Assembly (NCBI GenBank): GCA_022702545.1
Contig: JAHRBC010000002.1
Span: 7,564,001-7,628,000 of the forward strand
DNA: 64,000 bases
Source: Phycomyces nitens
Taxonomy: Eukaryota > Mucoromycota > Mucoromycetes > Mucorales > Phycomycetaceae
Direction: 5' to 3'
A model generated the notes under the pieces. It saw nothing but the letters and a program-made list of their open reading frames with translations. It was not told the origin of the DNA and did not search any database. Every line of letters starts with the position of its first letter. Position 1 is the first letter of the stretch. The position numbers and the translations under genes were made by a program. Of this stretch, positions 33,091 through 45,885 are shown piece after piece.

Positions 33091-33373
33091 CCTTTTATTT
33101 TATTTTATTTTTATTTTTTTCTAGTTCTTTTTGCGCAGGAAAAGTTGTTTGTCTGTTCTCCTTCCTTCTCCCTTCCACTGTTACAAATATTATGCAGCTG
33201 CAAAGAGGAGAGTTGGGTCTAGCTTTCATCTCAGTACTGTAAGCTCTCCACTTTTCCTCTCTTTTTTTGTCTTTTGTCCCCAAGACTTTTTTTCCTTCAC
33301 CTTTTGTACTTGAGATGCTACATGATCTATAGATTGCCAGCAATATATCTCGTAATAAAAAATAATCTTTAAC

Positions 33374-33388
33374 CTGAGCTAAGCGGGC
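33374..33388 (+). repeat. 15-mer tRNA-derived junction repeat, copy 5
   Basis: CTGAGCTAAGCGGGC between LINE units 4 and 5. Confidence 0.93.
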
Positions 33389-33939
33389 ACTGCTCTTTCA
33401 CTTTAACATTTATTTTGACTGGTTGGCAATTTTTATTATTGCCGCATCTATTCAAAATCAATATCCATCCATCCAAAAAACATAATAAAATGATGCATCC
33501 ATTGTCCATCAACCCCCAGCTGCACCCATCCATCTCTCAGGTACCTCAGAAAAATTTTTCAGAGCTTTCCAACAACTTTTTGTTTTCGCGATCTCTGATG
33601 TCAACATCGTTGCCCCCATCTGCATTGCAGGGATTACCTGATGCACTTGCTGCATTCCTGAGCAACATGCATGTGCAATTCACCGAACTCCAGAGCCAGA
33701 CTGCCCAGTTGGAGACTCTTGCTGCTGCCAATGCCCGATTAACCTCGGAATTAGATGATGCCAAGAAGATAATTGCCAATCTCCAAGCTGAGAATGCAAT
33801 GTTGGCTGGAAAAAAATTTCCTGCCGTTTTAAACCCCGCCGGCGCGCCTCAGCCCCCTTTGCAAATTAAAGAGCCAAGCACTGAAGCTTCAACTTGGGCT
33901 CAAACAGTGAGTTCTAACCACCCTGTCAAACAAAGACAT
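33389..33939 (+). mobile_element. LINE unit 5 (5' end, oldest by position)
   Basis: Starts actgctctttcactttaac, the undisturbed form of the LINE-A 5' end. It continues through the 5' UTR into ORF1 until CACTA E2 begins at 33940. The remainder of this LINE lies beyond E2, outside the window. Confidence 0.85.
33598..33939 (+). pseudogene. LINE ORF1 N-terminal fragment (unit 5)
   Basis: The start MSTSLPPSALQGLPD at 33598, a coiled-coil stretch and the linker to VSSNHPVKQR closely match LINE-A ORF1. The frame is then cut by CACTA E2, and codons after about 33930 belong to E2. It shows the empty MULE site (cgcctcagccccc) that defines the MULE duplication in unit 1. Confidence 0.85.
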
Positions 33940-34183
33940 CACTGGAAAAATGGGTCTGAATACTCATGTGTGGGCAAAGCTGTCTACCTGAGGAAAATTA
34001 GGGCAAATTTGCAGCTCAACACCTTTTTTTGTGTTCTGATTAAAAACGTTCTTTTGCTTGACCCCATTGGCTTGATTAAAAAGAATAAAACAACGTTGCT
34101 TTTTTACCACTATAAAATAATAATAAATAAAGTATATGTAACACTCGTTTCCTTTTTGTTTTAACATTATAAACACAAACACA

Positions 34184-37100
34184 ATGTCATCTTCAAATAC
34201 TTTTTACAACACCAAGTGCTATTGCAATAGATGCAACAACAATGGCCAAGGCTACACATTGGTAGCAAGCTGAACTGCTCAGCGTCATAGCAAGAGAGCA
34301 AGAATTGAACAGAGCAACTCAAATGAGATTGGTATGATAATTTCAGTGTTTATTTTTATGTATTGTATAATAATTTCAGCGGTATGAAACACAGACACTC
34401 AAGCAGACATGGATATTGATATTCAATGTAAGAAAAGTTTATTTGAAAAAAAGTAGAGACTAAGAAACTATTATATTCTATAAGCGGTCATTTCTACTCA
34501 ACAGTCTGGACCCTCGGATGTATTGGACGGTCAGACCAACTCACCTTTTTGGGATGCCAATGTAATGCTGGATGAGGGCAATTCAGTTGCTAATGAGGCC
34601 AATGCCGATAGCGAACGCGATGACGAAAGCGATGATGAAGAAGATGAAGGCGAAGATGAAGTTGAGATTGAGGTTGAGGAATTCGACAGTGAAGGTGCGT
34701 GTTGCATAGCCAAAAGCAAAGAGAAAGCAGCAAAGAAAAAAGCCTGAAAAGAATTGAATATTAATTTTTTCAATTTTAAAATAGACCTTTTCCCAACCCC
34801 CAATATGCCTGAAAATCCTGTGCACAGGTTTATTGCCGTTTTTGTTGTCCTCTTTGCATCCCACTATGTGGTCAACAAGGGTGCTGTTGTCTTGATCGAG
34901 TTCATCAACACACTCTTGACGATTTACAAGCAGGATTTCCAGCTCCCATCCAGTCTTCTTGGTCTGCAAAGAATGACAGGATATTCTGCGATTTCCAACG
35001 GTATCAGGAGATTTGTAGCCTGTCCTGATTGCCACGCAGTTTATGAAGAAAACCAGTCTGTCCCCCCTCACTGTGTTTTCACGAAAGTTGGTGCACGTCT
35101 GACCTGCAACTGCAAGTTGACCAAGGTTACATCGTCTGGAGCATTGGTTCCCAAGTGCGTGTTCCAATACCAGTCATTCAAGCATGCCTTGAAAATTCTT
35201 TTCCTTTGCCCTGATTTTGAAGCAAGCATTCAACACTGGAATCAGGAGCTCAAGATCATGGATACAATGTGCGACATCTTTGACGGTGTTATGTGGAAGG
35301 AGTTGAAAGACATCAGTGGTGAATCTTTTGTTGCCCATCCTCGTTTTTTGATGTTGACGTTGAACATCGATTGGTTCCAGCCCTTTGACAGGGTCACATA
35401 CTCTTGTGGGGCCATTTACTTGGTGGTTAACAACTTGCCTCGTGAGGAGCAGTTTAAGGCAGAGAACACTATCCTTGTTGGACTCATGCCTGGGCCAAAG
35501 GAGCCAAAGTCTGAAGAGATTAACCATTATCTCAAGCCTTTGGTTGATGAGTTGGAACAACTGTACGTGGGAATGACTATCCCAACCTTTGAATGCATTT
35601 CTGGAGCAACCGTCCGTGCAGCTTTGTTCATGGTAGCATGTGACATCCCTGCAGCCAGAAAGACAAGTGGATTCACGTCCCATAACAGCACAAACGCCTG
35701 TTACAAGTGTTGTCGCAAATTTTCTCATCTTCCTGGGACAAGCAGTGTGGACTTCCGTGGGTTCAATGAGTCTGGGTGGCGTCGTCGTCGTGGTGTGGAG
35801 AACCGTTTGCATGCTGAGGTGTGGAAGAGTGCAAGTACGCCCTCAGAAAGGCATGAGTTGGAGGTCGAAAATGGTGTTCGATGGTTGCAACTCCATCGCC
35901 TTGGATACTTTGATCTAGTACGTGGAACGATCATTGATCCCATGCATAACTTATTCTTGGGTACAGCCAAGAGGATGGTTGAGACGTAGACTACTAGTGG
36001 TCTAATCACGGATAGGAAGCTGGCTTCTATGCAAGTAATGGCCGAATCAATGGTGGTGCCAACTGACTACACCATTTTGAAGACAAAGATCAGTAGAGGA
36101 TTTCCATATATGAAGGCTGATGAATGGAAATCCTGGGTGTTGGTATATTCTCCTGTGCTGCTCAGAGACGTTCTTCCTCTGGATAAGTTCAAGAATTGGA
36201 TCGACTTTGTTGATGCTTGCCGTCTCCTTGCAACACTAACAATCACGTTTGATGACCTTGACGATGCCCATGCCCATTTGGAAAGATTCTGTCAGAAATG
36301 TGAAGAATTGTATCCTGCTCCCACTCTCACCTGCAACATGCACCTGCACATCCATCTTCGCGAAACCATTTGTGATTTTGGACCTGTGTATGGTTATTGG
36401 CTGTTTGGGTTCAAGAGGTACAATGGCCTGTTGAAGAAGATTGACACCAACAGAAGAGATGGATTTGAGTCCACATTTATGAAGACTTTTGTTGAAGACA
36501 TGTACAAGGGCGACTACATACAAAAAATGCTCTCCTGTCCGAACCAAGCTTCTTTCTGTCCTCTTCTGTCAAAACTCACATCATCATCTACAACTGCCAC
36601 CTCCTCCTCTGCCCCTCTTTCACACACGCCATTTATACTTCAGCTATTTGTACGTGCATCTTTAAAGCCTGAATTTCCGATAAAGGGAAATGAGCCCCTT
36701 CCTCTCTCTGCCTTCCCTCTCTTGGTGAGAAAGCCATCTGTAATGGATGATACAGATTATCTCCAGTTGTTGGAGTACTATCGGCTATCTTATGGTATAC
36801 CAAGTCTTCAGCATTATCATCAGGCAACGTCTTCAGGTATCTTTGTTGATAATCATATCACAAAGATAAAATCTATCAATCTTCTTGGCCAGACGTATAA
36901 AGGCAAAAATGGTTCCGTAGACCATGGGTCATTCATTCAAGCACTATTCCTGGGTAGAGTTGGTGATCCTCCACGAGCATACACAGGACAAATTCAGTAC
37001 TTGTTCCTCCACAAGCTCAGTTGTTCATCAATCAGAAATAATTCCACTCATGTCTTTGCTTTCGTGAGATGGCTCATCAACATGCCAAGTAGAACATGTG

Positions 37101-37264
37101 AATACGAAGGAGTTGAGGTCTGCTCGCCAAGTTTCTCTCCAGATGATTATCATTGTATATTGCCAGTACATCGTATTCTTTTGGAAGTCGCGACTGCTGA
37201 GCTGGTGTCTGGTGTTAATGTGAAGATGCTGGTCATTCCTTTACCAAAAAAGATGTATGCTTAA
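34184..37264 (+). pseudogene. CACTA tnp2-family transposase (E2), broken
   Basis: Exons are about 34184-34331, 34395-34427, 34505-34694 and 34785-37264. Exon 1 has the CYCNRC finger but a TGA at 34271-34273, where E4 has an arginine codon. Exon 4 has TAG at 35987-35989, where E1 and E4 keep tryptophan (TGG). The exon 2/3 junction is out of phase by one base with the sites I chose. All core motifs are otherwise present (LTLNIDWFQPF, GLMPGPKEPK, DPMHNLFLGTAKRM, YGYWLFGFKRYNG). Exon 4 is 2480 nt, as in D. It is inactive as it stands. Confidence 0.88.
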
Positions 37265-37669
37265 AGCATTAATAAATAAATACTTGTTTCTTTTAAAAAG
37301 AACAAAACAAAACATTCATTGCCTTTAAACATGTCTTTGGGATTAAATACATAAGCAAGAGTAAAATAAAACAATTGTTTTTTATTTATTTTTTATTTAA
37401 TTTCTTATGACCCAAGGAGGCAGACGGGCAGCCAAGTCACCAGGGACTGCTAAGTCTCTGACTCCTTTGAGATCTCTTGACAGCATCTGATGAGCATTCA
37501 TCCCCAAGTCAAGAGAAACAAATGAGTCAACGATTTCAATAAACCGGTTGAACTAAATAGCATTTGTTAATATTTTAAAAATGATATCTTAATAAATATA
37601 TTATTATATATTGTTTACAGAATAATTTACCTCATCGCTTCTCCAGCTTGGGCGATAAATGGAGACCCG

Positions 37670-37860
37670 CACTACGGCGGAAAAAACGGTAGCTAACTAC
37701 CGTTTTGGTAGCATTACTACCGTTTTTTCCCACCAAAAAAAACGGTAGTAAAGACTCTGTATAAGGCGATTTCGGTAGCTGTTACCGTTTTTTTAGTGCG
37801 AAAAAAAAGGGTAGTTATGAGGCAAGAATAGGCACAGCTACCGTTTTTTTATCCAACCAA
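37670..37860 (+). promoter_or_regulatory. CACTA subterminal repeats (element B left end)
   Basis: Six or so copies of AAAACGGTAG or its complement CTACCGTTTT in alternating orientation within 190 bp. The same array occurs at the corresponding ends of A and C. In plant CACTA elements such arrays bind the TnpA protein; that role here is inference. Confidence 0.75.
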
Positions 37861-39361
37861 AATCGTTTCTTTATATACTATAGCCTCTCTTTTATATTAC
37901 TTTATATACTAGCACCCATTCTTTTTTTACTGCCATTTATTTGAAATAATGGTTTATTTTTTATTATAATTTCGATTTATTTCAAATAATATTAAAATAT
38001 ATATAATAATAATATAGAAACACCAAAAGCAAATACTATTTAATATTATAAAACGTATATGGTACAAACCTTTTACTCAATCTATACACGATGCCAACAA
38101 CATGTTGTTATGACTTGGATGGCCTTTGGTCTTCACCGATTGCTATAAAAATATTGTGGTCAGAGAATGAAGCAATCAAATAAACCGAATATATTGTTTT
38201 GGGTAGCATACCAGTATATATTGTGCTTGTTAATCAGCGTGCCGAGCATCTTGTTGTGAATCACTGTCATGACTTGGAAGGCCTTTGGTCTTCATCAATT
38301 GCTATAAAGATATCGTGGTCAGAGAATGAAGCGATCAAATAAACCCAGCATATTGTTTTGGATAGCATACCAGTATATATTGTGCTTGTTAATCGGTATA
38401 CCAAGCATCTCTTGAATTAATGCCACTATATGAAACGTACAGATGTAAATACTAGATGCAGTAGAAGGAGAATAGAGAATGCGCAATATGATTAATTAAA
38501 GAGTGTAAACATATTATAATATTCTTACCATAGAAAATATATTGCTGTAAAGTCAGCTCATAAGATTTAAAACTAATTCGAATATAATAGTAATTGGCAG
38601 AATGAGTACATCATTAAGAAAACAATATGCATATTCTACAGAGATTCCCAGGTGGGGAGGTGGGGAACGACAAACTTTAGTGTAATATAGCTGTAAAAAA
38701 TTTTCACCTTTTTTTAGTGTCTGAAAAATTATGAGATGAGTGTTTCATTCCTTGATTAAAGATAGCAGAGCTGAAGATGTGGTATACAAGATTCCAATCG
38801 GATGTTTATGTCATTGACAACCTTACATAAGGGAGGGTCATTTAGTTTTACTTCAAAAAAGTAGAGCAAAGAAAAGAAAAGAAATATAAACTAACCTCGG
38901 CGTAATACAGCTATAAAAATATTTCATTTTTTTTGGTGCTTGAAAAAGGGCGAGATGTGTGTTTCATTCCTAGATTAAAAACAACAGAGCTGAAGATGTG
39001 GTATACAAGATGCCAATCGGGCATTTATTAAGGTGGCAATCTTACGTGATGGAGAGTTATTCGATTTTATTTCAAAGGAGAGGACCAAAGCAAAGATAAA
39101 ACAGCTAAACACTGCAAAAATACCCCCGATTCCCATATGTGTAGTTGATACAGTTGGTATGGGATATAAAGGTCAATTTTCTAGCTCAGGCCATTTTTTG
39201 TGAGTTAAGAGAAAAAACCATATTTTTGATAGATTTTATTGGTTGTAGAGAATAGTGTAGCATGAAAAATAAATATTAAACTCAAATCATATCAAATAAA
39301 CTGTACCTGAGTATATCTTCTTTACTGTTAAACCAAAACATTTTAAATTATTTATTAAACA

Positions 39362-42300
39362 ATGGCTCCTATCCGTAAATCTACAAGAACAAAAGAATGC
39401 AGATGTTCTATTTGCAAGAACAAAGAGGGAGGATTTGATTTTCTCACAGCTCAAACATTTAAGCGTCATATGCTTAAAGAAGATGCCAAAAACAGTTTTT
39501 TTGGTGGTAGATGTAAGATATATTTTATATTTGGATTTGTAAATTATTTAATTAATAATAAATATGTTTTTGAATTAAATAGCAATGGAAATTGTTGATG
39601 ATGAAGAGCAATACTTTGAGGCCGTAGACAATGTAGAGGCCATGGATTTTGAGTCTGGTGGTAAGGATTTTTTAAAATTTTATTGTTTTTTTATTAAACC
39701 AATGTTGTTACACTTGGGCAGACTTGGAAAACGATATTGAAGGACATGAGGGGTACAAGAACCCATTAGAAACCTACCTCTTTCTGAATCTGACGCCATT
39801 TTTGGTGCAGAGGATGAATGCAGCTCGTTTGGTGACTCTGACTCTGACTCTGATAACGAAAGTGAAGATGAGATGCTTGATAATGAAGGTTTGTGTAGTA
39901 CCTGAAATGCTAATCCACCCATCTATATAGATTGTATATTAATGAGGTGTTTTGTGTTGATATTTTTCAGAATTCAACTCAGAATTGAGTTTCATTCATG
40001 GCTTTGTGGTCAAGGCTCTTGCCCTGTTCATTTCCTTTTACGTTGTCAATGAAGGCGCAATTATCTTGATTGCAATCGTAAACAAGATCTTGGATTTTTT
40101 TGGCGATTCTTTCCGAGTCCCATCAAGTGTCTCTGGTCTAAAAAGCATGGCAGGAATGGATACATTGACAAAGGGCATCAAGAAATATGTTGCATGTGGT
40201 GAATGCCACAGTATTTATGAGAACGATGGTGCACCTCTTTTCTGTACCTTTGACAAGTTTGGAAATAGCGCCTTGTGTGGCCATAGCTTGTTCAAGTCCA
40301 GTTCGTCCACAATCCCAAAGAAGTTGTATGTGTATCAGTCAATCAAACACTCTCTGCAAACTCTCTTTTCTCGGCCCGATTTCGAAACCCAAATCAACTC
40401 TTGGAATCGTGGTCCCAAAGTGGAAAAGACGATGTTTGATGTGTATGATGGTGCGATGTGGAACAGTGTTAAAGACATCAATGGCAACCTCTTTGTTGAT
40501 GACAGCCGCTCTCTAATGTTGACACTGAATATTGACTGGTTCCAGCCATTTGATGGTGTCTCATATTCGTGTGGTGCCATTTACTTGGCAGTAAACAATC
40601 TTCCTCGCGATGTCAGGTTTAAAAAGGAGAACGTCATCCTCGTTGGATTAATGCCAGGCCCCAAAGAAGCAAAGACGTCTGAAATCAATAACTATCTTAG
40701 ACCTCTTGTTGATGAATTGGAAGAACTGTACCAGGGAATTATACTCAAGACCCACCAATGTCCATCTGGTGTGAGAATCCGCGCTGCTCTCTTTGTTGTT
40801 GCTTGTGACATCCCTGCCGCAAGAAAAGTATGTGGGTTCACATCCCATACAAGCACAAACGCCTGTCATAAATGCAATCGTCAGTTCACTCGGTTAGCTG
40901 GCACAAGCTCTGTTGATTATTCTGGATTTGACTTCTCAAAGTGGCTCCTTCGCACTAGAGATGATAATCGTAAGGATGCTGAGGTCTGGAGAAATGCAGC
41001 CACTCAAACTGAGAGGCAGCGCCTTGAAGTTGCCAGTGGTGTTCGCTGGTCCGAACTGCATCGTCTCCAGTACTTTGACGTTGTCCGCTGCACGATCATC
41101 GATCCAATGCATAATCTTTTCTTAGGCACTGCCAAGAGGATGATAGAGAGATGGGTTGCAGATGGAGTAATCAACGATAAGAGTTTTGTTGCCATGCAGA
41201 AGATGGTAGAGAAGATGGTGTTGCCTGCAGACTACACAACATTAAGGACGAAGATTGGAAAGGGATTCCCCTTTATGAAAGCTGATGAGTGGAAATCGTG
41301 GTGCTTGGTGTACTCTCCCGTGGTGTTAAAAAACGTGCTGCCAATGCCAAAATTCAAGAACTGGATGTTTTTTGTCAATGCTTGCCGTTGTCTGACAAAG
41401 CCAAGTATCTCTGAGGACGATATTGAGGAAGCGCATCATAATCTAGAGCAGTTTGGTAAAGGTTGTGAGCAACTGTATGAGCCTGACCTCCTCTCTCCAA
41501 ACATGCACCTACATCTTCACCTTCGTGAAACCATTCTGGACTTTGGGCCAGTTTACAGTTACTGGCTTTTTGGTTTCGAGAGGTACAATAGTATACTCAA
41601 GAACATCAACACCAACAGGAGAAGTGGTTTTGAGGCCACGTATATGAGAAGTTTCATTGAGGATACAAGAAAGGGAGATTTTGTTCGCGGTTTCCTAGAC
41701 ACACCAAGTGGACAATACTTCTCAGACGTATTTAGCAAGTTGACCATCCATCAAGACATCACCTCAACCCACATTCCGTACCTTGATTTGTCTGCCTTCT
41801 CATTGCCAGAATTCCTTGAATTTGCAGAGAACCCATCGTTAACAGTCCACGGTAACGAGCCTTTGCCACCATCAACTCTGCCATTGAAAAAGAAACCAAT
41901 GAGCATAATGCCTAGACTGGAATACAATTGTCTAGTGGAGTATTACCAGGTTGTCCATGGGGACAAAAACATTAACAGCTGCAAAGACACCATGGCCTCG
42001 ACCGCTTTTGTCAATGACTGGATTGAAATGCTTGCGTCAATCAACATCATGGGCCAAATATTCAAAGGAAGGAGTGGTAAACGTCGAAATGGGTCATACA
42101 TCCAAGCATTATTTGTTGAGGAAAAGACCGAGGCAGTGTACGCGTATGTTGGAGAGATTCAGTATCTATTTGTTCACACATTTAGTCCTGCTGTTTCTTC
42201 TTTGCATTGTGGAAATGCCTACGACAGTCAACACACTTTTGCTTTTGTAAATTGGTTCAAGACCACATCAGACACCACCAGAGAGGCTGAAGGAATTGAG

Positions 42301-42450
42301 GTTCACAAGGATGAATTTTCGGCTCTTGACTTTCAAAGCATTCTTCCTGTCCATCGGATTCTCCTGCCTGTTGCAATTGTGGATTATAAATCTAGTAGTA
42401 ACATTAACAAAAAACTAGTTGTCCCTTTGCCTAGAAAGGTTTCTGCCTAA
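39362..42450 (+). CDS. CACTA tnp2-family transposase (D)
   Basis: Exons 39362-39512, 39583-39660, a third acidic exon within 39722-39888 whose acceptor I cannot fix, and 39971-42450. Exon 1 encodes a CRCSIC...H finger. Exon 3 ends in an acidic DSDSDSDNESEDE run. Exon 4 (2480 nt, no stop) has CGECHSIY...C, LTLNIDWFQPF, GLMPGPKEAK, ACDIPAARKVCGF, CHKCNRQF, DPMHNLFLGTAKRM and YSYWLFGFERYN. It is the most diverged of the four tnp2 genes here and the best candidate for an active one, given its perfect terminal repeats. The frame from the usual acceptor of exon 3 meets a stop, so either a later acceptor is used or there is a small indel. Confidence 0.88.
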
Positions 42451-42544
42451 ATATATTTATCTTATCTCTCTTGTTCTTAATCATAACTTCATAGTTTGTT
42501 TTGCGAATCATGTGTTTAAAAAGTAAAAAGACAAAAACAAAGAT

Positions 42545-43776
42545 TTATTCATTTTTGAATACCCAGGCAGGCAAATTCAAAGTCAGGTGACTTGGGGCAG
42601 GAATCTCCTTGATCGTTTTTTGCTGTCTGGGCATTCTTGTCTTTGTCTTTGTTGATGACCGTCTCAGGTCATCCTCTCTTGCAAGATGGTCAATGACCTC
42701 CAGAAGCCGGTTCAACTATATTAAATTTATCAGTCTTTTCTCATCAATCAGCACATCACTCTACAAAATATTAATTACCTCATCGCTTCTCCAGCTGGGA
42801 CGAGCAACACAGAGAACACGCATGCTAATACCAGGCGCAATGTCTTCCATGTCTGATTCACCATCAGACATCACATCCTTCTGGAGGACATGGAGATAGG
42901 CCATCTCATCAGGGTTTTCAGGCTTATGGCCCATCTCCTCATCGATTGCCCTCCAGTGACGTTTGTAGGCCTCCACCCTGCGCAAGTGGATCTATAAAAA
43001 TTTTCAGATTAAATTAAAAATATCAAATCGTCTTTATACTAACCTCGACAAGCCTGGTATTAGCCCGAACCTTTCTCTTCTTGGCAGAAGCTTGCTCTTC
43101 ACTCATGTTTGAAGTGAGATGGTAGTACTTGTAATTGTTTTTAATTTTTTGCACTACCATGCCAGGCCAAAAACCAGCAGCACGAGGCTGCGAGAGAATG
43201 TAGTCTCTCAAGTAGTTGATGACCCTGACATTGTCTGGGTGATTAATCTTCTTGTCCTTATTCCATTTCTGTTTGCCTTCATTCTCGGCAATCAGAGCAG
43301 GATCGTTAGACGTGAAGTTCTTCTTCCACATCTTCTCATTAATGAATTCCTAGATATAATTTATTAGAAAATATTTTTTAACAAAATAATAATAATATTC
43401 ATACCAAGACAATCGCACTCATATCACTGGTACCAAGTGAGCTGGAGGGGCCAACAGAAGGAGCCATTCCAACGGGACCAGCTTGGCCAAGAGGGAGCTG
43501 GCTCTGGACACCACTGGCATGGGCTTCCATGAACGTACTCATGGTCTGGTTGGTCTTGCCAGCGATGTCATAGACCATTCCCATTCTGGACTTGAGGAAC
43601 CTCAAGTCTTCAAGGACAGTGGCCATTTCTGTCTGTCCTTGACTACTTTCCTCACTGCGACTGGGGGCCCTTGGAAGGATTTCACGCTGGCTAATACGGC
43701 CAGCAGCAACACGGTGAATGGGAGCAGTTGGGTTTGCTCTGGCTTTGCGTCCTGAGTTTCTCTGATTTGAAGACAT
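42545..43776 (-). CDS. CACTA companion gene (D), unknown function
   Basis: Minus-strand exons 43776-43405 (372 nt), 43349-43044 (306), 42991-42779 (213) and 42715-42545 (171). All introns are phase 0 GT-AG, giving 353 aa with no stop. Exon 2 keeps the 306-nt length seen in E1, E2 and E4, although the peptide is strongly diverged (MWKKNFTSNDPALIAENEG is its start). Conserved are the MSDGESD motif and RPSWRSDE at the exon 3 end, followed by a VIDHL helix in exon 4. Exon 1 is rich in Ser, Arg and Gly. It lies tail to tail with tnp2, 95 bp apart. The family is not recognised; the conserved gene structure shows selection on the protein. Confidence 0.85.
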
Positions 43777-45885
43777 TTTCTAAATATTTTTTTTAAAATA
43801 AAATAAAATAATAAGCATAAATAAATCCATATATATTAACATATATTTCTTTGAATACATAAACATACATTATAATTTGCAGTATAAGGTATAGTGTCAA
43901 ATAAGAACAATAGTATTATATATATATATATAAAAGACTGTATTTATATCTTTAAAAAATATATCTGGAGTACAGTAAAAAAAAAGAGTCTTGGGTACAC
44001 AGTTTTCATAATCCCTTTATTCTCATAATTTATTAGGGCTTACTATAATCTAAAAATGCATATGGATTCTTTTTTCCCGATTTTCCCTTTTTCTCTCTCT
44101 TTTTACTTTTTGCTTCCTTTATACTCTCTGGTAAGTACTTGAAAATTTTTCACGCAATTAAAGATAATCTTTAACATCTTTTCAATTATCTAAAAGGTGT
44201 CCTATAGTCACTTTTATTCAAGCTTGCACAAGAAAAAGGTAAATGGGCGCACTATTTTTTATTGCTGTTGCTAATCAGTAATCTTCATCTTGTAGATTCA
44301 AAACAACTCCTTTCAATTGCAATGGCCAAAGATGACAATGATGAAGTCGAATGGACGGAATGTACTTGGTATGTTCGAATATTTTATCACTATTAATACT
44401 AATATATTCTGTCTTTACTATCAGCCTTTTTATCAAAGAAAATTGCCGCGTTTTAACAAAGACATGGAATATCCAACAAACCAGTTTGTCTTGGTAAGTA
44501 ATCAGTCATTCCTATTGCTTTTCTAACAGAAAAATATAGATATCTTTTCTATTACGCGTACACCTTTTTTGATTGTTATATCATTATCTATCTTGAGATA
44601 CTGTTTGGTATACCTGAAAATTCGGTCTCAAAGTCTTAGTTGTCTACTCTGTTTGAGCAACTACTTTTCCAGTTATTCAAGATGATAGTCAATGAATCAG
44701 TCATTCTCTCTACCCGTGTTTCAAAAGGTAAAAAAATTAGTATCAATATAGCTATAGCCATGAATCTAGACCAAATTACTAGGCTGTATATTATGAGAAA
44801 AATATTTTATCAATAAAAATCTATTCGTAAACTATTTTCCATGGCCTATTTATAAAGAAGTATAAAATAAACCCCCAATTGAAAGTGTTTAAAGTGTCAA
44901 ACGGATTAAACAACCAATAAATATACGTCCTTTAGAAAATAGGTGAATAGTTTGCAGAAAATAGTCGAAAAGTTTGCATCTTGATCTATTAAAAAATAGA
45001 TTTTTTTATTGATATTGAAAAAATAATTCATGTAACGTTTGACTAAAAAGAAATAAGATAACACTTTCAGTTATAGTTCTGTACACTCTTGAGTTTAACA
45101 AGCCTACACGTCCAAAAGCAGAGCTTTATATCCACCGAATTACTTCATTATCTTATATGTGTTGTTTTTTATATATGCAAGATAACATTTCAATTTAATT
45201 CTAGAATTTGTTTTTTATTTCACTCGGAATTTTACATACTATCACATATGGGAATCGGGGGTATTTTTGCAGTGTAAAGGAAAAGAGGAAAAAAAAAAGT
45301 GCGCTAAAACATATACTAAAAATATGAGAGAACCAATAAGAGCAGCCTAAAGAATATTAAAGACTTAGTCTGTTTCTCTTAGATGAAGGCTCATTGCTCA
45401 TTCCTAGTGGTGTAAACCTATATCAAACAGTAGAAATATTATATTAATATTAAATTGAGAATAGATGAGCAACAAAAAAGCTCTAACTTATAGTACATCT
45501 GTCATGATTGGGGATTCAGCCTCATCATCCATTTGAAATACCTCATCTTCTGAAAGAAAAGAACTGCTTGCTCTTTCCTGCTATAACATAATAAAAATAT
45601 TGTATTAATTATAATGTATATTCAAATGTTTGTTAATTAATAAACTTGCCTGGCTGTTCACTGCTATTTTTCTCTTACAAGTCTGGTTTGCACTCTTAAA
45701 GGTGTCTTGAAGAAGATTCTTGGCACACCACATTCTTTTGCACTTGTAAATGTGGAGTGCTATTGTCCTAGCCGTGCCTCACTGGCCACAATCATTGATG
45801 ACAGGTACGTTGATTTTGTCATCATTGACCAAGAAGTGTCTTTGCTGCTGTTGCTATTATTAGTCAAATAATCTCTTACCTACCC

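Larger units (their letters stand above)
31835..33373 (+). mobile_element. LINE unit 4, 5'-truncated, with LTR M5
   Basis: Without M5 it starts tccttgtggtactgacc, matching LINE-B ORF2 at about 29875. It then runs through the ORF2 tail and the 3' UTR to the 15-mer at 33374. Confidence 0.87.
39110..45274 (+). mobile_element. CACTA element D (6.2 kb, apparently intact)
   Basis: Perfect 32-bp inverted repeats starting CACTGCAAAAATACCCCCG (39110-39141, 45243-45274). TAAA stands on both sides (39106-39109, 45275-45278), and C shows the empty site at about 49424-49430. It contains an uninterrupted tnp2 gene and an uninterrupted convergent companion gene. 43800-45240 has exon-like pieces with good splice sites (for example 44322-44368 and 44425-44493) but no convincing long product. 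Confidence 0.93.

Noticed and set aside
44322..44529. Third-gene counterpart in element D (start MAKDDNDEVEW, exons 44322-44368 and 44425-44493).
   Set aside because: Splice sites look good, but the next junction gives an immediate stop and the product would be about 38 aa. Too weak to list as a gene.
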